From contig JAVVPL010000103.1 of the NCBI GenBank assembly GCA_036655775.1, positions 1-5,263 on the forward strand: a stretch of 5,263 bases of DNA, in the 5' to 3' direction. The position numbers were made by a program, and so were the translations under genes. The notes under the pieces were generated by a model. The model saw nothing but the letters and a program-made list of their open reading frames with translations. It was not told the origin of the DNA and did no database searches. Every line of letters begins with the position of its first letter. Position 1 is the stretch's first letter. Origin of the DNA: JAVVPL01 sp036655775. Its GTDB lineage: Bacteria; Bacteroidota; Bacteroidia; Bacteroidales; P3. Positions 1-5,263 of this stretch are shown piece after piece.

Positions 1-945
1 AAAAGTATAGGCCGTTCCTCCTAATTTCCAGCTTAAACTCAAACCTCCCATCAATAAATGATTGATTGAACTTGTCATAATATCTACCCCTGGCGTTAGA
101 AATACACCCACCCCTATTAAACTTAAGGTGGGTAAAACTTCACCTGCGCCTGCATTATGTGCTTGATAAAAATTTTTCCGTTTTTCAAACAAATTTAATT
201 CTGGTCGATGAATTTCTGTCGAATTTAAAGTCAAATCCAAATTAGGTTCTTCTACAAGTACCGAGGGGGAAATTTTTTTTGCAGTCATCGATGATAGCAT
301 ATTGGCATAAGCCTTTAGCGTATTATCCATTTGTACACGCGTTTGAGAAAGATTGAGTAAAGCCACCTTTAATTCATCTATATCCGAATTATAAGCCGCT
401 CCATTTTCCACCGATACCTGCACAGTTTTTAAATTTTGTAAAAGATCCTCTTCTTGTAAATTTATTTGTTTTAATTGTTCTTGTGACAACAAAATACCAA
501 AATATAAATTACTCACACGTTCTTTTAATGCGTATAAATTCAATTCCACATTTCCTGCTTCAACTTCTGCATTTGCTTTTGCAATACGTTTTTGTTTCAT
601 GATCATCCCTCCATCCCAAATAGTTTGATTCAAATTGATCACACCGATCAATTTGAATGGATCTGCATCCGCAGTAGGCGCACCCGTAGGCGAGGGCATA
701 CTCAAATTAGGAATTCCATCCACCACCCCTGCAATTCCCATTAAATTAATTTGAGGAATATACAGAGTATTGGCATTGGATACAGTATAATCACGCGTAG
801 CATTAATTAAATCAAATTGCGCTATCATTGGATAATTTTCTCGTGCCCATTTTTGGCACGAATCCAAATTAATACTAGTCTGTTGCGCAGAAGCCAAACC
901 TATCAAACAATAAGTCAGTACTAGAAAATTTACAATTCGTTTCAT
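1..945 (-). CDS. TolC-family outer membrane efflux protein, 3' end cut by the window
   Basis: The frame is open from the ATG at 945 to base 1, giving 315 residues with no stop. TolC-family proteins usually run about 420-480 residues, so roughly the last quarter lies outside the window. Residues 1-20 (MKRIVNFLVLTYCLIGLASA, then QQ) form a clear signal peptide. The family pattern follows: LDSCQKWARENYP at 27-39, LYIPQINL at 61-68, QTIWDGG at 107-113, then long helical stretches (115-220) with few glycines. The second repeat begins with RPEL at 247-250, LPTLSL at 271-276, PGVD at 285-288 and GLSLSWKL at 301-308. Residues 76-97 are rich in Pro, Asp and Ala and fit the surface loop between the first two barrel strands. 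The family forms trimeric outer-membrane/periplasmic ducts for RND, ABC or MFS export pumps. Partner genes (a periplasmic adaptor and an inner-membrane pump) would be expected beyond base 1 but are not visible, so the exported substrate is unknown. The assignment to the family is strong. Confidence 0.93.
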   Translation of the reverse strand, partial: MKRIVNFLVLTYCLIGLASAQQTSINLDSCQKWARENYPMIAQFDLINATRDYTVSNANTLYIPQINLMGIAGVVDGIPNLSMPSPTGAPTADADPFKLIGVINLNQTIWDGGMIMKQKRIAKANAEVEAGNVELNLYALKERVSNLYFGILLSQEQLKQINLQEEDLLQNLKTVQVSVENGAAYNSDIDELKVALLNLSQTRVQMDNTLKAYANMLSSMTAKKISPSVLVEEPNLDLTLNSTEIHRPELNLFEKRKNFYQAHNAGAGEVLPTLSLIGVGVFLTPGVDIMTSSINHLLMGGLSLSWKLGGTAYTF

Positions 946-1013
946 TAGTAAATAATTTTATTAAAAAGATCCTCTATATTACTCAAAAAAAATCATATTA
1001 CAAAATATATTTA
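946..1013. other. Short intergenic gap between the receptor and TolC-family genes
   Basis: These 68 AT-rich bases hold no TAnnTTTG box at a suitable distance from a TTTG, and no GC-containing hairpin followed by a T-run, on the minus strand. The nearest match (ATATTTTG in the first bases after the receptor stop) lacks the TA of the -7 box. The simplest reading is read-through from the receptor gene into the TolC-family gene. This rests on absence of signals, so it is only moderately supported. Confidence 0.5.
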
Positions 1014-3506
1014 TTAAAATTCAACTGTTAATTTCACATTTATTTGACGTGGTGTTAGTTGATTGGGAACCGCATACTGTCCTCCATTCAATAAAGTAAC
1101 CCAATCGTACGAAATAGTATTCTTCATTTGGAACAAATTAAAGATTTCCAAGCCAATCCATACCGATTTTAAATAATACAATGGATTTTTTCTTGAAAAC
1201 TTGGCTTTATTTCCCAATAAAAGATACGATCCTCCAATATCAACCCTCTTATACGAAGGTAATCGCTTACTATCTCTTTGTGAAAATAATTCTGGATTTT
1301 TTAAACTTTCATCAGGTCCATAAGGTAAACCCGTTGCATAGACCATATTCAAATATACTTTTATATTCTTTCTTCTTGTCACATAATCTTGAAAAAATAA
1401 ATTGACGGAAAATAATTGATCCGTTGGACGAGGAATAAAACCTGTTTCAGTCCACTCTCCTTTATTGTTCTTATATCTAATATTTTCTCTTGTATTAAGC
1501 AAGGAAAATCCGATCCAAGATTCCACGCCTGGCACAAATTCTCCATTCAATCTAAAATCTGCACCTGCCGCATATCCTTTGGAGGCATTTTGCGCATAAT
1601 ATCGAACTCGAATATTATCTATTTCATAAGGAATTAAATCATATAAATATTTATAATATAATTCCGTAGTAAATTTAAAGGTTCTATTCCACATCAAAAA
1701 AGACCAATCCATACCCACCACAGAATGTATTGATTTTTGAGAACGCACATCGGAATGAATTTCGCCATATACATCTCTAATTTCTCTATAAAACGGAGGT
1801 TGTGCATAATGTCCAGCCGCAAAACGGAAAAGTAAATCTGCTTTAGTTTGTGGTTTAAACGAAAAATGAAGTCGAGGACTTACAATCACTTCATGATTAA
1901 AATCCCAATAAGAAAAACGAACTCCTGCCGATAATACATATTTTTGATTCGAACCAAAGTCGAAACTAGCTTGTGTAAATCCATTAATTCTATTGGAAAT
2001 GGTATGATGATCGGCTCTATAGACTTCCTGTAAAACAGGGGCATATAAATCAGGATGTGGATTACCTGGTTGCAAAGGCTTCATCGGAATCGAATAATCG
2101 GCCGAGTCAACTAATCGCCATTCATTTAATTTATCTAATATATCTTCATATTGGTACTTCACTCCCCATTGCCAAATCACATTATCCATCGTATACGTGC
2201 CTCTATATTCAAAAGAAGATACAATTGCATCTAATCGATTGCGAGCATGTTCCAAATAGGCTCCAATTCCCTTTGTGTAAGTAGCTTCTCCAAAATCTTC
2301 GGACCCTGCATCCATACCTACATCACTCAACCAATACTCACCCAAAATATCAAAACTTTCATTTTCAAAACTTCTAAAAGCCGCAAGCGTAAACTTGTTT
2401 TTCAAATTTTCCGTAGGCTTGTTGGTCCATGATAAAGCGCCAAAATAGGATTGAAATTTATCAACTTCATGACCTTCAAAATACACTTTAAATACCATGG
2501 GCATATAAATAGTTCCAAAACGAGTTTCACGAGTTTCTGGTGTAAACTTATATGAATTTAAACCGATATTACCCAAAAAGCTAAGTTCGTTTTTTTTATT
2601 GATTCGGTAGGTAAACAAAGCTTGCATATCGGTAAAGGAGGGTTTGTAACTGCCCTTGGTTTGTAGTGCATTTAATACATATTGATTTGATTTTTGCCTA
2701 AATCCAAACAAATACGTAAAGTTTCGTGATTTTGTGGCTCCTTCTAAATGCAAAGAGGCCCCCAATAAACTTAAACTTACAGAACCCGCAAATTTAGTGG
2801 GCGTTTTATATTGGATATCCAATACGGAAGACAACTTATCTCCATATTTTGCTTCAAAACCACCACTTGAAAAATTAATTGACGATATCAGATCAACATT
2901 GGCAAAACTCAAACCTTCTTGTTCACCTGAACGAGTCAACAAAGGCCTATACACTTCAATATCATTTACATATATTAAATTTTCATCAAAATTTCCACCA
3001 CGTACAGAATATTGAGAACTCAATTCATTATTTGAATTAACTCCTGGTAAACTTTTAATCAAAGCTTCCACTCCTCCGCTTACGCTGGGCATTTGTTTTG
3101 CTGACATTGGATCCAAACTTATAAATGTGTTTCTTTTTTGTGTGGCCGTTACCGTAGCCCCTTTTAGCTCTATATTTTTTTCTGTCAAACTCTTATTCAT
3201 TCGCTTTTCCTCCCCCGAATTTAATCTGATTTTCACGCTTATATTTTCAAAGGCTGGATGAGAAAAACGCAACATTAAATCTATTCCTGCAGGTACCTCC
3301 AAGCGATAATAACCCTCGTGATTTGTAGTCGTACCAATAGGATGTAGTAAATTCACAACACCTACATCAACCAATTCCAAGGGCTCGCCATGTAAATCGG
3401 ATATTTTCCCATAGATAAGCGCCTTCGATGAAGTGGCACTTTGCCCAAATACAGAAATACACCACAATAAATTAAGAGAAAACAAAAGATGCTTAATATT
3501 CCTCAT
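1014..3506 (-). CDS. TonB-dependent outer membrane receptor with N-terminal carboxypeptidase-regulatory-like domain
   Basis: The protein has 830 residues if translated from the ATG at 3506. In-frame ATGs also exist at 3518, 3527 and 3557; 3506 is preferred because it puts a standard signal peptide at the N-terminus (about residues 1-22, ending SVFGQS) and follows a purine-rich GGAAAGGATT. Residues about 30-110 form a carboxypeptidase-regulatory-like beta-sandwich (YGKISD, GTTTNHEGYYRLEVPAG). Residues 114-122 (LKGATVTAT) resemble the Ton-box region of Bacteroidota receptors. The plug follows (about 126-240) with SLPGV at 152-156, QYSVRGGNFDENLIYVND at 165-182 and GGFEAKYGDKLSSVLDI. The rest is the 22-strand barrel, with late motifs RLPSYKRVDIG and IFNLF and a terminal Phe (TVEF) fitting a BAM recognition signal. 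Such receptors import large or scarce ligands using TonB-ExbBD energy. The length is too short for a typical SusC, and no SusD-like gene is adjacent, so a glycan role is not indicated. The substrate is unknown. Its start overlaps the upstream small gene by 14 bases. Confidence 0.94.
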   Translation of the reverse strand: MRNIKHLLFSLNLLWCISVFGQSATSSKALIYGKISDLHGEPLELVDVGVVNLLHPIGTTTNHEGYYRLEVPAGIDLMLRFSHPAFENISVKIRLNSGEEKRMNKSLTEKNIELKGATVTATQKRNTFISLDPMSAKQMPSVSGGVEALIKSLPGVNSNNELSSQYSVRGGNFDENLIYVNDIEVYRPLLTRSGEQEGLSFANVDLISSINFSSGGFEAKYGDKLSSVLDIQYKTPTKFAGSVSLSLLGASLHLEGATKSRNFTYLFGFRQKSNQYVLNALQTKGSYKPSFTDMQALFTYRINKKNELSFLGNIGLNSYKFTPETRETRFGTIYMPMVFKVYFEGHEVDKFQSYFGALSWTNKPTENLKNKFTLAAFRSFENESFDILGEYWLSDVGMDAGSEDFGEATYTKGIGAYLEHARNRLDAIVSSFEYRGTYTMDNVIWQWGVKYQYEDILDKLNEWRLVDSADYSIPMKPLQPGNPHPDLYAPVLQEVYRADHHTISNRINGFTQASFDFGSNQKYVLSAGVRFSYWDFNHEVIVSPRLHFSFKPQTKADLLFRFAAGHYAQPPFYREIRDVYGEIHSDVRSQKSIHSVVGMDWSFLMWNRTFKFTTELYYKYLYDLIPYEIDNIRVRYYAQNASKGYAAGADFRLNGEFVPGVESWIGFSLLNTRENIRYKNNKGEWTETGFIPRPTDQLFSVNLFFQDYVTRRKNIKVYLNMVYATGLPYGPDESLKNPELFSQRDSKRLPSYKRVDIGGSYLLLGNKAKFSRKNPLYYLKSVWIGLEIFNLFQMKNTISYDWVTLLNGGQYAVPNQLTPRQINVKLTVEF

Positions 3507-4182
3507 AATCCTTTCCATTTTCACCATTCTCCCCTTTATTGGCTTCTTTATGTGCATTCCATTTTTTTATAAATTGAGCCCATGCAAATGGATTCAATAA
3601 ATTATTTGGCGCAATTTGTCCTGAATAATATAAACGATCTACACGATCTTGCATCATATTTTTATAATTCATGCTCCCATCCATTTTTCCTTGTTTTGCC
3701 CTTTCTCTAATCTGAGCTAAGTCGAAATTCTTTCGCATAATAGTGGCATCATCTTCTGGAATAGGAACACTAACAAAGGCTTCTCTGAATTTTTCTTTAG
3801 TTGGCCATGGATAGATCACGGTTTCGGTCAATTCGATGGTATCTTGAACCATCGATTGAACAATAGAATAATGATCTGCACTCAACGTATCTGATAATTT
3901 ATAAGATACGGACATAAAACCTACACTTCTAAACAATACCGTTTCCCCTGCAATGGCAACAAAAGAGAAAAAGCCATTGCTATTGGAGGTAGTTCCTCTA
4001 TGCGATCCTTTAATCGTAATGCTAGCGTAAGGAATGGGTTGCAAATCGGCCGAATTTATCAAAACACCAGAAAATTGCACTATTTTTCTTGCAGGATAAG
4101 GCATACTTTGAGCCTCAAGCTGCATACTACTAAATAGCAATAACAATACTAAATAAGTCTTGATTTTATGGAATGCTTGCAT
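3493..4182 (-). CDS. Small secreted protein with carboxypeptidase-regulatory-like domain, coupled to a TonB-dependent receptor
   Basis: The protein has 229 residues from the ATG at 4182. An in-frame start at 4233 exists, but it falls inside the preceding terminator hairpin and upstream of the promoter, so it is rejected. Residues 1-24 are a signal peptide (KIKTYLVLLLLFSSMQLEA, then QS). Residues about 36-110 form a carboxypeptidase-regulatory-like beta-sandwich (FSGVLINSADLQPIPYASI, GTTSNSNGFFSFVAIAGETV, FRSVGF), the fold also found at the N-terminus of the receptor encoded next. A conserved-looking linker TETVIYPWPTKEKFREAF (119-136) follows, then a charged helical part (about 145-185). NPFAWAQFIKKW (197-208) precedes a hydrophilic tail of Gly, Asn and Glu (209-229). 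No protease residues are evident, so it is a binding or structural domain and not a peptidase. It probably works in the periplasm or at the inner face of the outer membrane. Its 14-base overlap with the receptor gene suggests a stoichiometric partner, but no precise function is known to me. Confidence 0.86.
   Translation of the reverse strand: MQAFHKIKTYLVLLLLFSSMQLEAQSMPYPARKIVQFSGVLINSADLQPIPYASITIKGSHRGTTSNSNGFFSFVAIAGETVLFRSVGFMSVSYKLSDTLSADHYSIVQSMVQDTIELTETVIYPWPTKEKFREAFVSVPIPEDDATIMRKNFDLAQIRERAKQGKMDGSMNYKNMMQDRVDRLYYSGQIAPNNLLNPFAWAQFIKKWNAHKEANKGENGENGKDYEEY
3507..3516 (-). promoter_or_regulatory. Possible ribosome binding site for the receptor start at 3506
   Basis: On the minus strand GGAAAGGATT sits directly before the ATG at 3506, inside the last codons of the upstream gene. 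The purine run is close to the ATG, and Bacteroidota depend only weakly on Shine-Dalgarno pairing, so this supports the start choice but does not prove it. A second purine run (AAAGGGGAGA) precedes the alternative ATG at 3527 and keeps that start possible. Confidence 0.35.
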
Positions 4183-4187
4183 AGGAA

Positions 4188-4219
4188 CAAATGTACGGAA
4201 AATATTTGTAAGACACAAA
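4188..4219 (-). promoter_or_regulatory. Bacteroidota-type promoter for the small secreted protein and receptor operon
   Basis: On the minus strand the -7 box TACATTTG (4195-4188) matches the Bacteroidota consensus TAnnTTTG at every fixed position. A TTTG -33 box lies at 4219-4216, separated by exactly 20 bases, the spacing expected for the primary sigma factor of this phylum. The -7 box ends only five bases before the ATG at 4182, so transcription should begin almost at the start codon. The -33 box lies within the end of the upstream gene's terminator. Confidence 0.72.
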
Positions 4220-4260
4220 AAAAAAACTGCCATCTTTTACGAAAAGATGACAGTTTTTTT
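4217..4260 (-). terminator. Intrinsic terminator after rpmB, possibly bidirectional
   Basis: The arms CTGcCATCTTTT (4227-4238) and AAAAGATGaCAG (4242-4253) pair around a three-base loop (4239-4241), with one C/A mismatch at 4230/4250. The stem is extended by an A-run (4217-4226) facing a T-run (4254-4260). Read on the minus strand, the hairpin is followed by up to ten T, giving a normal rho-independent terminator about 43 bases after the rpmB stop. Read on the plus strand it is followed by seven T, so it could also stop antisense transcription from the left. Confidence 0.87.
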
Positions 4261-4303
4261 AAAAATCTCTTTGACTAGTATATTTTGGTTGTTTGTTTGA
4301 CTA

Positions 4304-4543
4304 TTATAATCTAATCAAACCATTATCCTCTGCTTGAATCAAGCAAGCCATAATACCTTTTTTATTGATATTTTTCATGCCTTTAGCCGACACTTTTAAT
4401 GTAATCCAGGCATCTTCTTCTGGAACATAAAACTTTTTAGTATGCAAATTAGGATAAAATTTGCGTTTAGTTTTAATATTAGAGTGGGATACAGAATTCC
4501 CCGTAATTACTTTTTTTCCTGTGATTTCACAAATTCTTGACAT
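4304..4543 (-). CDS. rpmB: Large ribosomal subunit protein bL28
   Basis: The 79-residue product begins MSRICEITGKK and contains the family blocks GNSVSHSN, KTKRKFYPNL and KKFYVPEEDAWITLKVS, then GMKNINKKGI and a short C-terminal end. Length and motifs fit bL28 of Bacteroidota (about 78-82 residues). bL28 is a structural protein of the 50S subunit. The first cysteine of the zinc-binding form is present (Cys5), but the partner two residues later is Thr, so this is the form without a CXXC zinc ribbon, as is usual in the phylum. The reading frame can be extended to a TTG at 4582, but that codon lies in the -7 box of the promoter, so the ATG at 4543 is the start. It appears to be transcribed alone, from its own promoter to the terminator at 4260-4217. 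The companion gene rpmG, commonly next to rpmB in this phylum, is not downstream here. Confidence 0.97.
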   Translation of the reverse strand: MSRICEITGKKVITGNSVSHSNIKTKRKFYPNLHTKKFYVPEEDAWITLKVSAKGMKNINKKGIMACLIQAEDNGLIRL

Positions 4544-4579
4544 GGCTCCGAAAATTTTTAATTGTTGAAAATTGGATTG

Positions 4580-4611
4580 CAAAGGTCGGTATTTTTTTTA
4601 AAAAAGCCAAA
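4580..4611 (-). promoter_or_regulatory. Bacteroidota-type promoter for rpmB
   Basis: On the minus strand a -7 box GACCTTTG (4587-4580) differs from TAnnTTTG only in the first base. It lies 20 bases after a TTTG -33 box (4611-4608), the same geometry as the second promoter in this window. The spacer holds a T-run followed by an A-run. The predicted leader is about 30 bases before the ATG at 4543. It fits the need for a strong separate promoter for a ribosomal protein gene. Confidence 0.6.
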
Positions 4612-4681
4612 TTTATTTTACTTAATTTACAAAAATATACGTAACTCTGTGATATTTAATAATTAATATTTATTTACACCT

Positions 4682-5263
4682 TTATAAAACATCTAGTATA
4701 TTTTCTAAATGAATCCCATGAGAGGCTTTCAAAAGTATTTGATGATTTAGGATGCGATGATTTTGCAAATACAATTTACATTCTTGAATAGATAAAAAAC
4801 TTTTAAATGTAGTTGGATATTTGGTTTTTGCAAAACAATAGCCCACCAAATACACTTGAGAAGCACCTAATTCCACTAATTTATCTATTATTTTTTGGTG
4901 CTCGGTTTCACTGTATGAACCTAGCTCCAACATATCTCCCAATATATAGAGTTTGGACAAGGCTTTACTTCGCGCAAAACTCTCAAGCGATACCTGCATA
5001 CTGCTCGGATTTGCATTGTAAGCATCTATTATCAATTCATTATATGCGGTTTTTAAAATTTGAGAACGTCCATTTTTGGGAATATATTGCTCTATACCTT
5101 GCTTGATTTCATCCTTATTTAAACCAAAATACATACCCACACTACTTGCAGCCAAAGCATTTTCCAAATTGTAGCCTCCAAACAAAAAACTTTGAATTTG
5201 CATACTCTCATTTTCTATTTCAATATCAAATCGCAAAAAAGGTAATTCTTCAATCAAAGTGCC
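4682..5263 (-). CDS. murF: UDP-N-acetylmuramoyl-tripeptide--D-alanyl-D-alanine ligase, 5' part cut by the window
   Basis: MurF joins D-Ala-D-Ala to UDP-MurNAc-tripeptide using ATP in the cytoplasm, the last cytoplasmic peptide-adding step of peptidoglycan precursor synthesis. The window holds the last 193 residues and the TAA at 4684-4682. The frame stays open to base 5263, so the true start lies beyond the window. A TTG at 5257 is an internal Leu codon. With fragment numbering from base 5263, the Mur ligase central domain ends with GGYNLENALAA (29-39), followed by IPKNGRSQ (61-68). The C-terminal domain shows the MurF signatures DAYNANPSSM (80-89) and LGDMLELGSYSETEH (108-122), and ends with KASHGIHLENIL (179-190). 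The last block is usually KGSRG-like, so Gly-to-Ala and Arg-to-His changes are present. MurF proteins are about 430-450 residues, so the N-terminal UDP-binding domain and the ATP-binding loop are off the window. No clear terminator follows the stop. Confidence 0.95.
   Translation of the reverse strand, partial: GTLIEELPFLRFDIEIENESMQIQSFLFGGYNLENALAASSVGMYFGLNKDEIKQGIEQYIPKNGRSQILKTAYNELIIDAYNANPSSMQVSLESFARSKALSKLYILGDMLELGSYSETEHQKIIDKLVELGASQVYLVGYCFAKTKYPTTFKSFLSIQECKLYLQNHRILNHQILLKASHGIHLENILDVL

Noticed and set aside
1181..3015. Several plus-strand open frames of about 60-95 codons opposite the receptor gene
   Set aside because: They lie antisense to a full-length, motif-rich receptor, have no recognisable domains and show the low-complexity composition expected from reverse-complemented AT-rich coding sequence.
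1014..3506. SusC/SusD-type glycan uptake locus
   Set aside because: The receptor is about 830 residues and not about 1000, and no SusD-like lipoprotein or glycoside hydrolase gene is adjacent.
3493..4182. A true carboxypeptidase
   Set aside because: Only the regulatory-like beta-sandwich domain is seen. No zinc-binding HxxE pattern or catalytic domain is present in its 229 residues.
4183..4233. Upstream extension of the small secreted protein to 4233
   Set aside because: The extension would be encoded by part of the rpmB terminator hairpin and the promoter of the gene itself, and it would place 17 extra residues before a normal signal peptide.
4544..4582. Upstream extension of bL28 to a TTG at 4582
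   Set aside because: bL28 proteins begin with the MSRICEITGKK-like block, and the TTG lies inside the predicted -7 box.
4640..4675. AT-only inverted repeat after murF as a possible terminator or operator
   Set aside because: Only a five-base TTAAT/ATTAA palindrome pairs well, with no GC pairs and no following T-run. It is not distinguishable from AT-rich background.
4813..5106. A 97-codon plus-strand open frame opposite murF
   Set aside because: It is antisense to the conserved MurF signatures and has no recognisable family features, so it is a shadow of murF.

Overview
The window reads as a stretch of chromosome from an AT-rich member of the Bacteroidota (GC roughly one third by eye). Three things support this: a TonB-dependent receptor with an N-terminal carboxypeptidase-regulatory-like domain, a Bacteroidota-type bL28 ribosomal protein, and two promoters of the Bacteroidota -33/-7 type (TTTG, 20 bases, then TAnnTTTG or a one-mismatch version). 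The family or genus cannot be fixed from this sequence.

All five genes lie on the minus strand, so transcription runs from high to low coordinates. The order is: murF (5263-4682, 3' part only); a 138-base AT-rich gap carrying the rpmB promoter; rpmB for bL28 (4543-4304); an intrinsic terminator (4260-4217) whose U-tract runs into the -33 box of the next promoter; a small secreted protein with a carboxypeptidase-regulatory-like domain (4182-3493); a TonB-dependent receptor (3506-1014) whose start overlaps the small gene by 14 bases; a 68-base gap; and a TolC-family outer-membrane efflux protein (945-1, 3' part missing).

Functionally there are two blocks. The right block is housekeeping: the last cytoplasmic step of peptidoglycan precursor synthesis (MurF) and a ribosomal protein. 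The left block is cell-envelope: a secreted small protein translationally coupled to a TonB-dependent receptor, perhaps followed in the same transcript by an outer-membrane export duct. The receptor's substrate cannot be read from the sequence. I see no mobile element, CRISPR array, tRNA, rRNA or phage gene, and the window looks mostly like ordinary conserved genome. The points most worth a second look are the promoter that places the transcription start almost on the small gene's ATG, the terminator/promoter overlap, the coupled small protein/receptor pair, and rpmB standing without rpmG.
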